Positions 7,553 through 14,935 of a stretch of 64,000 nucleotides of DNA are shown here, in pieces. Numbering within the stretch: position 1 is the first letter of the stretch; each line of letters starts with the position of its first letter. The notes under the pieces were generated by a model that saw only the letters and a program-made list of their open reading frames with translations, did no database searches and was not told the origin of the DNA. Both the position numbers and the translations under genes were made by a program. Source of the DNA: CBDATA01 sp965215615 (lineage in GTDB: Bacteria; Acidobacteriota; Vicinamibacteria; Marinacidobacterales; Marinacidobacteraceae); NCBI GenBank assembly GCA_965215615.1, contig OZ244068.1:620001-684000 (forward strand). The letters run 5' to 3'.

Positions 7553-8548
7553 ATGAAGTTGACGGAACAAGAGATCGTGGTGGTGAACAGGATGCGTGAT
7601 CGAGGCGCGTCGGTCCGCGGGCTGGCGAGGCACCTGGGAGTGACCGAGGGAGCACTGCGCTACCGGCTGAAGCGTGCGCAGGAGGTGGGTCGGTCGGATG
7701 GCCGGGCGCGACAGACGACGGCGCTGGACGGGTATGCGGAGATCGTGGAAGTGGTCCAGGAGCGGTTGGGCGACGGGCGACTGAGCGGGGAGGGACGGCC
7801 GTGCCAGGTTCGGTTGATCTATGAGGCGTTGGTTCGGGATCACGGGTATGCGGGGAGCTACCAGTCGGTGGTGCGTTACCTGCGTCGGAAGCATGGCCCG
7901 CCGCGGGTACGAGCGGTCCGCCGGGTGGAGACTCCGCCGGGGGTGCAGGCGCAGCACGACTGGTTCGAGGAGCGGGTCCCGATTGGCACCCGTCGTATGA
8001 GGTTGGGGTTGTTGCTGGGAACGCTCTCGTACAGCCGGGCGAGGTTTTGCTGGCCGAGCGAGGATCAGACGCAGTTGTCGTGGCATACCGGGCACCACGA
8101 GTTGTTCGTGCGGTATGCGGGGGTTCCGCTGTGGGTTCGGATCGACAACACGAAGACGGCGGTATCGCGGGGAGCAGGGCCTACAGCGGTTTTGAACCGA
8201 TCCTACGAGGCGTATGCGCGGATGTGTGGCTTCGGGGTGGATGCCTGTCGAGCGGGGAAGGGTTCGGACAAGGGGAAGGTAGAGCGTTCGGTGCGGACAT
8301 TGAGAGGGTCGTTCGGTGAGGTGTTGCGGCGAGGAGCGGGAAGCCTCAAGGAGCTGGGGCAGCTGCTGGATGCGCGCTCCGAGCTGCTGCTGGATCGTTT
8401 GCGCTGTCCGGTGACGGGGGGTACGGTGCGGGAAGCCCTGGCGGAAGAGCGCCGGGCGTTGCAGCCACTGCCGTCAGGATGGGCACCGCGGAAAGGGCTG
8501 CAACGCTCGCTGTCCGAGTATGCGCGCTTGGTGGAGTTACTGGGATGA
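7553..8548 (+). CDS. istA: IstA transposase (IS21 family)
   Basis: A 331-residue DDE transposase. The N-terminus is a helix-turn-helix (GASVRGLARHLGVTEGALRYR, about residues 17-38). The rve catalytic core has Asp in QAQHDWFE, the second Asp in RIDNTKTAV and Glu in KGKVERSVR. It cuts and joins the IS ends. It is somewhat short for IstA but all three acidic residues are present and the C-terminus is complete. The ATG at 7553 follows GGAGG about 7 bp upstream. The stop overlaps the istB start (ATGA at 8545-8548), which implies translational coupling. Confidence 0.88.
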   Translation: MKLTEQEIVVVNRMRDRGASVRGLARHLGVTEGALRYRLKRAQEVGRSDGRARQTTALDGYAEIVEVVQERLGDGRLSGEGRPCQVRLIYEALVRDHGYAGSYQSVVRYLRRKHGPPRVRAVRRVETPPGVQAQHDWFEERVPIGTRRMRLGLLLGTLSYSRARFCWPSEDQTQLSWHTGHHELFVRYAGVPLWVRIDNTKTAVSRGAGPTAVLNRSYEAYARMCGFGVDACRAGKGSDKGKVERSVRTLRGSFGEVLRRGAGSLKELGQLLDARSELLLDRLRCPVTGGTVREALAEERRALQPLPSGWAPRKGLQRSLSEYARLVELLG

Positions 8549-9339
8549 GAGCGGGCCGGGTGGATCTGGACGTGGTGGCGCAGCGCTGCCGCGAGTTGGG
8601 GTTGATCCGAACGGGGGAGCAGTTGCCGGAGCTGTTGGAGGAGGCAAGTCGGGAGGACTTGACACCGGTGCGGTTCCTGGGCCGGTTGGTGGAGCGGGAG
8701 TATGAGTGGAAGGAGGAGCGCCGGATCGGGCTGTGGATGAAGATGAGCACGTTGCCGCCCGGGAAGACGTTGGACAGTTTCGACTGGAGCTTCCAGCCGC
8801 GCGCGGACCGGGCGAAGGTGGAGGAGCTGGCCACCTGTGCGTTCGTGCGGCGATCGGAGAACGTGTTGCTCCTCGGGCCGCCGGGAGTAGGCAAGAGCCA
8901 CTTGGCGGCGGCGCTCGGGGTGAAAGCCATCAAGAACGGGTTCCGGGTTCAGCACTACGTGCTCGACGATCTGATCCGGGTGCTGCAGGAGGAAGAGACG
9001 ACCCCGTACAAGCGACGGCCGCAGCGCTATCGGGCCAACTCCGTTCTCATCATCGATGAAGTGGGATTCCGGCCTCTGGACCGCCAGGAGGCGAACCTGT
9101 TCTTCCGGCTGGTGAGCCGGCGCTACGAACGCGGTTCCCTGATCTTGACCTCGAACAAGAAGGTGGGCACCTGGCCGGAAGTGTTCGCGGAGGACGAGGT
9201 GCTGACCACGGCGATCCTGGATCGTCTGCTGCACCACGTCCATGTGATCCAGATCGAAGGACGTAGCTACCGGCTACGAGAACTCGAGGGCCTCTTGCGA
9301 CCGCCGATGCCCGAAGACCGTACGGAGGAACAGCGGTGA
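8545..9339 (+). CDS. istB: IstB helper ATPase (IS21 family)
   Basis: A 264-residue AAA+ protein with Walker A GPPGVGKSH and Walker B VLIIDEVG. It also carries the RADRAKVEELATCAFVRRSENVLLLG segment that begins the ATPase domain in IstB proteins. IstB assembles on target DNA and recruits IstA. The start at 8545 is set by the ATGA overlap with istA; the frame is open further upstream but inside istA. No defects are seen. Confidence 0.9.
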   Translation: MRAGRVDLDVVAQRCRELGLIRTGEQLPELLEEASREDLTPVRFLGRLVEREYEWKEERRIGLWMKMSTLPPGKTLDSFDWSFQPRADRAKVEELATCAFVRRSENVLLLGPPGVGKSHLAAALGVKAIKNGFRVQHYVLDDLIRVLQEEETTPYKRRPQRYRANSVLIIDEVGFRPLDRQEANLFFRLVSRRYERGSLILTSNKKVGTWPEVFAEDEVLTTAILDRLLHHVHVIQIEGRSYRLRELEGLLRPPMPEDRTEEQR

Positions 9340-9427
9340 AACGAACACGCCGGGCTACGCGAGAGCCCGGGAACTCGAGGAAAGGAAGCCGACGTGTCCC
9401 CAAGGTGCCGGCGGGCTTCGCCGGCGC

Positions 9428-9497
9428 GCGTCGGCTCCGGCCCTCGGTCGCTCTGGTCGCTCCGCTCCCGCCGCTCCCTCCTGGCCGGAGCCGACGC
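9428..9497. repeat. Perfect 15-bp inverted repeat with 40-nt loop
   Basis: GCGTCGGCTCCGGCC at 9428-9442 is the exact reverse complement of the 15 bases at 9483-9497. The 40-base loop is pyrimidine-rich with an internal GGTCGCTC doublet. A smaller hairpin (GCCGGCGGGCTTCGCCGGC) lies just before it. The structure sits downstream of istB inside the IS and may limit read-through or belong to a resident REP-like element. Confidence 0.6.
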
Positions 9498-9508
9498 AAT
9501 CAACCCAG

Positions 9509-9640
9509 AAGTGTCAACTTTCAGATCCCACTGACAGCGTAGAAAACATCACGATGAATGGGCCACACCTCCTCAGATCGCTCCAGAAAAGTGGGACATT
9601 TTCGATGCCCATTGACACCAGGACCCGAAACGCTTCTCCG
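9509..9640. repeat. Further IS21-like terminal repeats
   Basis: AGTGTCAACTTTCAGATCCC...CTGACAGCG (from 9510) and AGTGGGACATTTTCGATGCC...CATTGACACC (from 9589) have the length, layout and terminal TGACA of IS21 right ends but differ from the GCGTAAAAGTAGG repeats of the adjacent element. They look like ends left by two other IS21-type elements. The region contains no gene. Confidence 0.5.
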
Positions 9641-9655
9641 ACTCACAATCGGGGG

Positions 9656-9700
9656 TGCGTAAAAGTAGGTGTCTCCCAACTGCGTAAAAGTAGGTGTCTC
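9656..9700 (+). repeat. IS21 right terminal repeats (two direct copies)
   Basis: TGCGTAAAAGTAGGTGTCTC occurs identically at 9656-9675 and 9681-9700, separated by CCAAC. The second copy is followed by TTGACA, which can act as an outward -35 element in IS21 ends. Confidence 0.75.
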
Positions 9701-9756
9701 TTGACACCGAGTCCACTCCCGCCGAACCCTGATCCGGGCCGGAGTGCTCACTCTTT

Positions 9757-10116
9757 GGCGATCCGATCGCGAAATTCGCGATCCAGTCGGGTTTTCGCGA
9801 TCGAAATTCGCGATCCGAGGCTCATTTTGGCGATCCGATTCGCGATCCGGGCGGCATTTTTGGCGATCCGATCGTGGTGTTCTCCCGAGCGGGGAAAAGC
9901 TCTGATGGATCTCCGAAGGCTGGTTTTGAGCTCCGGCGTGGCCCGAAAAGCCGGAATTTGCCGGTTTTGCGGGCTGTTTGGCGGTTTTGGTCCCTGGCGT
10001 TCTGGCTGCGCTGCGGGTGATGTCACCTGCGGATCGCGAATTTCCGGTGCCCCGATTCGCGATCCGATTCGCGATCCGATTCGCGATCCCGAGTCCTGGC
10101 GATCCGATCGCGAAGA
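9757..10116. repeat. Two clusters of GCGATC-type repeats
   Basis: From 9757 to about 9872, GATC occurs nine times, mostly within TTCGCGATCC or GGCGATCCG. From 10029 to 10116 it occurs six more times, including three perfect tandem GATTCGCGATCC units (about 10053-10088). The stretch between the clusters (about 9873-10028) has no convincing gene. Open frames across the clusters translate to low-complexity RIA/DRES repeats and look like by-products. The clusters lie between the IS21 nest and the HTH gene, with the second immediately 3' of that gene. Confidence 0.7.
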
Positions 10117-10123
10117 AGCGAGG

Positions 10124-10870
10124 TCAGCTCCGGTCCGGGATTCCGAACGCCTGCTCTTCCCGTTCCTCCGGATCCCGTGGCATCAGCTCTCCCGCTTCCA
10201 CCATGGGGCCGAGATGGCGGTAGCGCAGGGTTCCTTCGCTGATCCCGAGCAGGTCGGCGAGTTCCGCCGCGGTGGTCCATTCGCGGGTGCGGCAGATCGC
10301 GAGGATGACCGATCGGAGGCGCTCGGTGCGTGGGCGCTTGCCGAGGGATTCGATCGCTTCGCGGATGTCCGGGGAGAGAATGGCGGGGGGTTCCTTCGGG
10401 GGTTCCGCAGGCACCGGAGGTTCGGGCTCGGGTTTCGCCGGAAGCGCTTTTTCCTCCGGAGGGAGGGGAGCGGGCTCCTGCTCGCCGAGGTGTTCGCCGA
10501 TGTCCTCGATGTTCTCGCCGATGGGACCCCACCGGCGGCCGGTGCGGGTGAGCCATTCGCCGAAGCGGGTGACCCCGGTGCCGAAGGCGGCGAGTCGTCT
10601 GCGTTTCTGGCCGCGCTTGCTGCCGCTCCCGGCGTTTTTGGTGATCACCGCGCCGATCGCGGCGAGGCTTCGGCCGATCCGCGCCGCGGTGCGGGCGGTG
10701 CGGGTCCAGCCGCGGCCGGCGGTCTCGATGCCCTCCGAGATCGGCTCGCGGTTGCGACGGAGGAAGCCGAAGGCGCGCTTCAGGTTCTGCTTCAGGGTGA
10801 TCCACGCTCGACGGAGCCAACCGGGCGGCTCTCCGGTGCCTCCTCCCCCGGCTTCCCGATGGTCGCTCAT
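10124..10870 (-). CDS. Hypothetical basic protein with C-terminal helix-turn-helix
   Basis: A 248-residue protein of unknown role. Residues about 15-135 are very basic and rich in Arg/Gly with aromatic residues and no clear fold. Residues about 130-165 are a Pro/Glu linker (PPEEKALPAKPEPEPPVP). Residues about 180-235 form a winged-helix-like domain with TAAELADLLGISEGTLRYR. It resembles the DNA-binding tails on many mobile ATPase or Fic proteins, but I could not place the N-terminus. The start at 10870 gives MSDHREAGGGG. The second GATC repeat cluster begins 8 bp past its stop, so binding there is conceivable but untested. Confidence 0.55.
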   Translation of the reverse strand: MSDHREAGGGGTGEPPGWLRRAWITLKQNLKRAFGFLRRNREPISEGIETAGRGWTRTARTAARIGRSLAAIGAVITKNAGSGSKRGQKRRRLAAFGTGVTRFGEWLTRTGRRWGPIGENIEDIGEHLGEQEPAPLPPEEKALPAKPEPEPPVPAEPPKEPPAILSPDIREAIESLGKRPRTERLRSVILAICRTREWTTAAELADLLGISEGTLRYRHLGPMVEAGELMPRDPEEREEQAFGIPDRS

Positions 10871-10901
10871 CTTCTCGTCAGAGCCGGATGGTCGAGGTCC
10901 G

Positions 10902-11234
10902 CTAACGGGATGTGATTTCGGCGCTCATCCATGAAGGCACATCGCGGCGGCCGTGGAGGACGCGCCAAATGGCGACGTCTTCCTCACCGGTAACGTAGAA
11001 CACGAGATGCGGGAAGCCGGAGAGAGGCCAAAAGCGCAATCCGGGCAAATTCAACTCATGTCCGTATCGGGGAGAGCCGGACTCGGGATACGACGCGATG
11101 TGGAGCACGGCAGCTTCGAGTGCGGCGACGAAGCCGAGCGCCGCATCCTCGCTGTCCGTCTCCAGAAAGTGCTCGATCGCCTCGTCCACATCCCGGTTGG
11201 CCGCGGCTCGCCGGATAACCGGGAGGAATTTCAC
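10902..11234 (-). CDS. parE: ParE-type toxin (RelE/ParE superfamily)
   Basis: A 110-residue protein starting MKFLPVIRRAAANRDVDEAI with later GLRFWPLSGFPHLVFYVTGE and VAIWRVLHGRRDVP, the strand pattern and conserved terminal Arg-rich segment of ParE toxins. ParE proteins poison DNA gyrase. Its start overlaps the antitoxin stop by 4 bp (ATGA at 11231-11234), so the antitoxin is made first, as usual. The length is standard and no defect is seen. Confidence 0.87.
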   Translation of the reverse strand: MKFLPVIRRAAANRDVDEAIEHFLETDSEDAALGFVAALEAAVLHIASYPESGSPRYGHELNLPGLRFWPLSGFPHLVFYVTGEEDVAIWRVLHGRRDVPSWMSAEITSR

Positions 11235-11482
11235 GTTGAGGAGAGGGAACGATTCCTGGCGCGGATTCGGGCGCGCAGGTTCTCGAAGTAGGTCGCATCG
11301 GCAGGACCCGAAGGTGCGGATTCGCCACCTGCGAGCAGGAGATTCCGCAGTCGCTGACGGTCTTGATCGTGGCGGATCAGCTCGCGAATGTAGGCGCTAC
11401 TGGTCCCGAAGCCGCGAGTCGCAACCTGTTCGTCAACGAACGACTTGAGGGGTGACGGGAGGGAGACGTTCATCGTGTTCAT
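11231..11482 (-). CDS. parD: ParD-type antitoxin (ribbon-helix-helix)
   Basis: An 83-residue protein, MNTMNVSLPSPLKSFVDEQV, with the ribbon-helix-helix strand at the N-terminus followed by GTSSAYIRELIRHDQDR and a C-terminal toxin-binding tail (ARIRARNRSL). ParD neutralises ParE and represses the operon. A second in-frame ATG at 11473 is the alternative start. The 44 bp upstream is the likely self-regulated promoter region. Confidence 0.87.
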   Translation of the reverse strand: MNTMNVSLPSPLKSFVDEQVATRGFGTSSAYIRELIRHDQDRQRLRNLLLAGGESAPSGPADATYFENLRARIRARNRSLSST

Positions 11483-11526
11483 TCGGGCAGAGTAGCAGGG
11501 ATGGCAAAAAATGGCAAAAGCTGAAA

Positions 11527-12804
11527 TCAGCGGCCCACCCGGAACGGGGTCGGGTCCACGCTCGGCGGCCGTCCGTCGGCGAGTTCGGCGATGAGCTGGC
11601 CGGTCCCGAGCGACTGGGTGAACCCGAGCGTTCCGTGCCCGGCGGCGATCAGCAGGCCGTCGAGTCCGGGCGGGCGGCCGATGAACGGGAGATCGTCCGG
11701 GGAGAGAGGCCGCACCCCCATCCAGCGGGTCTCCTTTTCGAGCGGGACCGGGCCGCGCAGCAGGCCGAGCCCGCTTTCGACCACCTTGCGGTAGCGGCGC
11801 TCGTTGATGCTCCGGTCGAAGCCGGCGAGCTCGAGGGTTCCGGCCAGTCGGAAACGGTCGCCGAGCGGGGTCGCGATGACCTTGCTGTCGAGCCCGGTCA
11901 CCGGCAGCGAGGGCATCCCGTCCCATGCCGCAAAGGTCGCGCTGTAGCCCTTCGCCGGCTGGATGGGCAGGAGGACACCCACCGAGCGGGCGATCTCCGG
12001 GCTTCGGGCCCCGAGCGCGAGGACCGTCTCGTCGGCCGTCCGCTCTTCCCGCGTTCCCGCGAGGTTCACTTCGACACCGCGCACTCGCCCCCGGTGGCTC
12101 ATCAGTCTCTCGATCTGGGTTCCGCTCTCGATCGGAACACCTTCCCGCTCGAGCGCCCGCACCATCGCCTCGGCGAAACCGGCGCTCAACCCGTGGGCAT
12201 CCCCGGGAGCCAGAATGCCCCCGGTGATCCGCTCGGAAAACGCGGGTTCGCGCTCGCGGATCTCGTCGCCGCCGAGAACCGAGCAGTTCACGCCGTTCCT
12301 CTGAAACATCTCCGCTTCGCTCCGGGCGCGCTCCCAGCCGTCCGGAGTCTCGAAGACGAACCAGCCGCCCCGCCGCTCGAAGAAGAATTCGAGCACGCCC
12401 TTTTCGGTCAGCTCCGAGAAGCGGGAGATGCTCAGGCTGGAGAGCGCGTGCGTCGCCCGGAAGCCCGCCCGCGAGCGCGAAGCGGTGCACGCCCGGGCAA
12501 AGCCCGTGAGCCAACGGAAAAGAGCCGGGTCGGCGCGCCAGCGGATGTGGAAGGGGCTGTCTCCCCGGAGGCTCCAGCGAAATGCCTTCCAGAGCACCCC
12601 CGGAGCGGGAATGGGAGCCGAGTGGGCGGGGCAGACGAGACCCGCGGTCCCGCTGGTCGCGCCGCTGCCCGGAGGCCCGAGGTCGAGAACCCGCACCTCG
12701 CGGCCCGTCTGACGGAGGAACCAGGCGCAGGACAGGCCGATGGCTCCCGCGCCGAGGACGAGAGCGCTGGCCCTATTCCTGGACGTCGTCGGCCGAGGGG
12801 CCAT
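11527..12804 (-). CDS. FAD-dependent D-amino-acid dehydrogenase-like oxidoreductase (DadA/DAO family)
   Basis: A protein of about 425 residues with the dinucleotide-binding motif ALVLGAGAIGLSCAWFL near the N-terminus. A segment ATSGTAGLVCPAHSAPIPAPG follows that in DadA proteins contacts FAD and substrate, and the C-terminal motif MGVRPLSPDDLPFIGRPPG with HGTLGFTQSLGTG is present. The family oxidises D-amino acids or similar amines, passing electrons to the quinone pool. The ATG at 12804 is preferred over 12825 because it is closer to the GAGAIG motif, but either way the gene overlaps the upstream DinB-like gene by 30-50 bp, so the two are probably cotranscribed. Substrate cannot be read from sequence. 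Confidence 0.83.
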   Translation of the reverse strand: MAPRPTTSRNRASALVLGAGAIGLSCAWFLRQTGREVRVLDLGPPGSGATSGTAGLVCPAHSAPIPAPGVLWKAFRWSLRGDSPFHIRWRADPALFRWLTGFARACTASRSRAGFRATHALSSLSISRFSELTEKGVLEFFFERRGGWFVFETPDGWERARSEAEMFQRNGVNCSVLGGDEIREREPAFSERITGGILAPGDAHGLSAGFAEAMVRALEREGVPIESGTQIERLMSHRGRVRGVEVNLAGTREERTADETVLALGARSPEIARSVGVLLPIQPAKGYSATFAAWDGMPSLPVTGLDSKVIATPLGDRFRLAGTLELAGFDRSINERRYRKVVESGLGLLRGPVPLEKETRWMGVRPLSPDDLPFIGRPPGLDGLLIAAGHGTLGFTQSLGTGQLIAELADGRPPSVDPTPFRVGR

Positions 12805-13273
12805 AGGCACCCGGCACCGGGACACCCAGCAGCCGGTAATAGACGCTGAGCTGGGCCCGGTGGTGGATGAGATGGCTCATCACGAAGCGGCGAATCGCGG
12901 CGGAACGGGGAAGCTCGGCAAGCACCTGCTCGCCGCTCCGGAACCGCCAGATCTCTTCGGTTGCGGCATCCGTCACGCCGGAGAAAACACCGAGAGCCTC
13001 GTCGGTTACCTGCTCGTGTTTCGCGAGGAGATCCGCCCGCTTCGTCAGCCCGAGGGGCACGTATTCGAACTGGGCGAAATCGAATTCGGGTGCTTCGAGG
13101 ATGACCCGGGACCAGTTCGGGATTTCGACCACGTGGCAGGCGAGCTTCGCCAGATTCATGGAGCGGTCGTGAGGGGCGAAACCGGCCTGTTCTTCGGGGA
13201 ATCGCTCGAGGAATCGGCGCGTCGCCGCGCTCTCGAAACGGATTTCGGCAGTCAGGGCATCACGAAAACTCAT
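12773..13273 (-). CDS. DinB-fold protein
   Basis: A 166-residue four-helix protein of the DinB/YfiT superfamily. The putative metal ligands are His47 (LACHVVEIPNW), His134 and His138 (SHLIHHRAQLSVYYRLL). MNLAKLACHVVE and the C-terminal VPVPGAYGPSADD are typical of the single-domain DinB group. Members are metal-dependent thiol transferases or of unknown role. It is the first gene of a two-gene leftward unit with the FAD oxidoreductase. Confidence 0.85.
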   Translation of the reverse strand: MSFRDALTAEIRFESAATRRFLERFPEEQAGFAPHDRSMNLAKLACHVVEIPNWSRVILEAPEFDFAQFEYVPLGLTKRADLLAKHEQVTDEALGVFSGVTDAATEEIWRFRSGEQVLAELPRSAAIRRFVMSHLIHHRAQLSVYYRLLGVPVPGAYGPSADDVQE

Positions 13274-13321
13274 GGGACCTCCCGGGGGGCGGGGCAGTGT
13301 AGCCGTACCATTCGCGTTCCC

Positions 13322-14092
13322 ATGCGCCGCTTCGTTCTCCTGTCCTGCCTGCTGTTGCCGCTTCCGGCCGCCGCGGGCGAGTTCCAGTCCCGCAGCGCCG
13401 AGGTCGCCGGCCGGACCATCCTCTGGCAGGTCTATGTGCCGGATGCGGTGCTCGCCGGCGAGGTGGAGTCGCCCCCGGTGGTCCTCTTCCTCCACGGACG
13501 CGGCGAGAGCGGGACCGACGGGGAGCGCCAGACCCGGATCGGGCTTCCCCGGGTGATCCGGGAGCGCGGCGACTTTCCTGCGGTGGTGGTCATGCCGCAG
13601 ACACCGAGAAGCGCCTGGTGGGGCGACGAAGCCATCGCAGAAGCCGCGATCCACGCGCTCGACGCGGCGATGGCCGAGTTCGGCGGGGATCCGGACCGGG
13701 TCTATCTCACCGGGCTCTCGCTCGGCGGATACGGAACCTGGGCGTTCGCCTACCGGCACCCGGAGCGGTTCGCGGCGCTCGTTCCGGTGTGCGGTGGAGT
13801 CTCGGCGCGGCGAAGCCGAATGACCGTTCCCGAATGGCACCCGGCGAGCGTCCGGCCCGAAGACCCGCACGAAGAGGCCGCCCGCATCCTCTCGGACATC
13901 CCGATCTGGATCTTCCACGGTGCCGACGACCGGACGGTTCCGGTTTCGGAGAGCCGGAGGATGGCCCGGGCGCTCGAAGCGGCGGGGGGCCGCCCGCGGT
14001 ACACCGAGTACGCCGGGGTCGGCCACGACTCCTGGGTCCGGGCGTACCGCGAGGAAGGCCTCTACGACTGGATGTTCTCCCATCGTCGCTGA
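13322..14092 (+). CDS. Secreted alpha/beta-hydrolase (esterase/peptidase-like)
   Basis: A 256-residue protein with a signal peptide (MRRFVLLSCLLLPLPAAAGE, likely cut near residue 19) and an alpha/beta-hydrolase domain. It has VVLFLHGRGESG for the oxyanion hole, Ser133 in TGLSLGGYG, Asp203 in FHGADDRTVP and His235 in GVGHDSW. The layout matches the predicted peptidase / PHB depolymerase-like esterases exported to the envelope. The ATG at 13322 is the start that gives the signal peptide; the frame upstream is open but noncoding. It diverges from dinB (48 bp apart) and abuts trmB with zero spacing. Confidence 0.82.
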   Translation: MRRFVLLSCLLLPLPAAAGEFQSRSAEVAGRTILWQVYVPDAVLAGEVESPPVVLFLHGRGESGTDGERQTRIGLPRVIRERGDFPAVVVMPQTPRSAWWGDEAIAEAAIHALDAAMAEFGGDPDRVYLTGLSLGGYGTWAFAYRHPERFAALVPVCGGVSARRSRMTVPEWHPASVRPEDPHEEAARILSDIPIWIFHGADDRTVPVSESRRMARALEAAGGRPRYTEYAGVGHDSWVRAYREEGLYDWMFSHRR

Positions 14093-14935
14093 ATGGGGCG
14101 CAGCCACATCCGGGCCCGCGCCGGATCCCGGATCGAGGGGTACGGATTCCGCTTCGAGGAGCTTCCCGAACCCTTCGATCCGTGGGCGCTTTTCGGGAAG
14201 CCGGCCGGTGCCGCCCCGCTGGAACTCGAAATCGGGTCCGGGAAGGGCTCCTTTCTGGTGGCGGAGGCCGAGGCGCGCCCGGAAGTCCTGTTCGTCGGCA
14301 TCGAGCTCGCCGGGCGCTACTTTCGCTACGCGGCGGACCGCCTGCGCCGCCGGGAACGGGCGAATGCCCGGATCCTCCAGGGGGATGCCATGGCGATCCT
14401 GCCCGGTTTCCCGGAGGGTTCCCTCGCCGGGGTCCACGTCTTCTTTCCGGATCCCTGGCCCAAGCGAAGACACCGTCGTCGTCGGCTGGTGGATGCCGGT
14501 TTTCTCGAAGCGGTCGAGCGCGCTCTCGTGCCCGGAGGGCTGCTGCGCGTGGTGACCGATTTCGCCGGGTATTTCGCCGGGATCCGCGAGGGGTTCGCCG
14601 GGCGCGTCCGGCTGCGGGAAGTTCCGTATCCGCCGCCCGCCTCCGCCGGGGAGGGCGAGTCGGTGGGCTCCAACTTCGAGCGGAAGTATCTCGTGGAGGG
14701 GCGGCCGATCCACCGGATCGCGGCGGCGCGGACCAGCGAGCCCTGGTCCCCGTCGCCTTCCTGGGACGGCCTCGTGGCCGCGGGTCAGCGGGTGAAGATG
14801 ACGCTCTCGCGGACGAAGAGCGAGGAGGCGAACCGCAGCAGGACCACGGTCAGCCCGAGCACCAGCAGGAAGAGCGCCTCGATTTCCCAGGCCGCCACCG
14901 GCTCCCCCGCCACCAGATCCAGCACCATCAGGTAG
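14093..14935 (+). CDS. trmB: tRNA (guanine-N7)-methyltransferase
   Basis: Residues 1 to about 213 are a TrmB protein: LELEIGSGKGSFL (SAM site), VGIELAGRYFRYA, and VHVFFPDPWPKRRHRRRRL, the FPDPWPK motif that defines the family. SNFERKYLVEGRPIHRI marks the usual C-terminus. It makes m7G46 in tRNA. The ATG abuts the upstream TGA. About 65 extra residues follow because no stop occurs before 14935, so the 3' end runs 151 bp into the convergent natB gene; the tail is Ser/Arg/Thr-rich and probably not functional. Confidence 0.88.
   Translation: MGRSHIRARAGSRIEGYGFRFEELPEPFDPWALFGKPAGAAPLELEIGSGKGSFLVAEAEARPEVLFVGIELAGRYFRYAADRLRRRERANARILQGDAMAILPGFPEGSLAGVHVFFPDPWPKRRHRRRRLVDAGFLEAVERALVPGGLLRVVTDFAGYFAGIREGFAGRVRLREVPYPPPASAGEGESVGSNFERKYLVEGRPIHRIAAARTSEPWSPSPSWDGLVAAGQRVKMTLSRTKSEEANRSRTTVSPSTSRKSASISQAATGSPATRSSTIR

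Larger units (their letters stand above)
7467..9700 (+). mobile_element. IS21-family insertion sequence
   Basis: An element of about 2.2 kb carries istA and istB overlapping by ATGA. The right end has two direct copies of TGCGTAAAAGTAGGTGTCTC (9656-9675 and 9681-9700), followed by TTGACA. The left end has one inverted copy with 3 mismatches (7467-7486). Multiple terminal repeats of about 20 bp are a hallmark of IS21. The exact outer termini and any target duplication could not be set. Both genes look intact, so it may be active. Confidence 0.8.

Noticed and set aside
9554..10915. 453-codon plus-strand frame through the GATC clusters
   Set aside because: It crosses IS ends, repeats and the antisense of the HTH gene; the composition shifts along it and no domain is seen.
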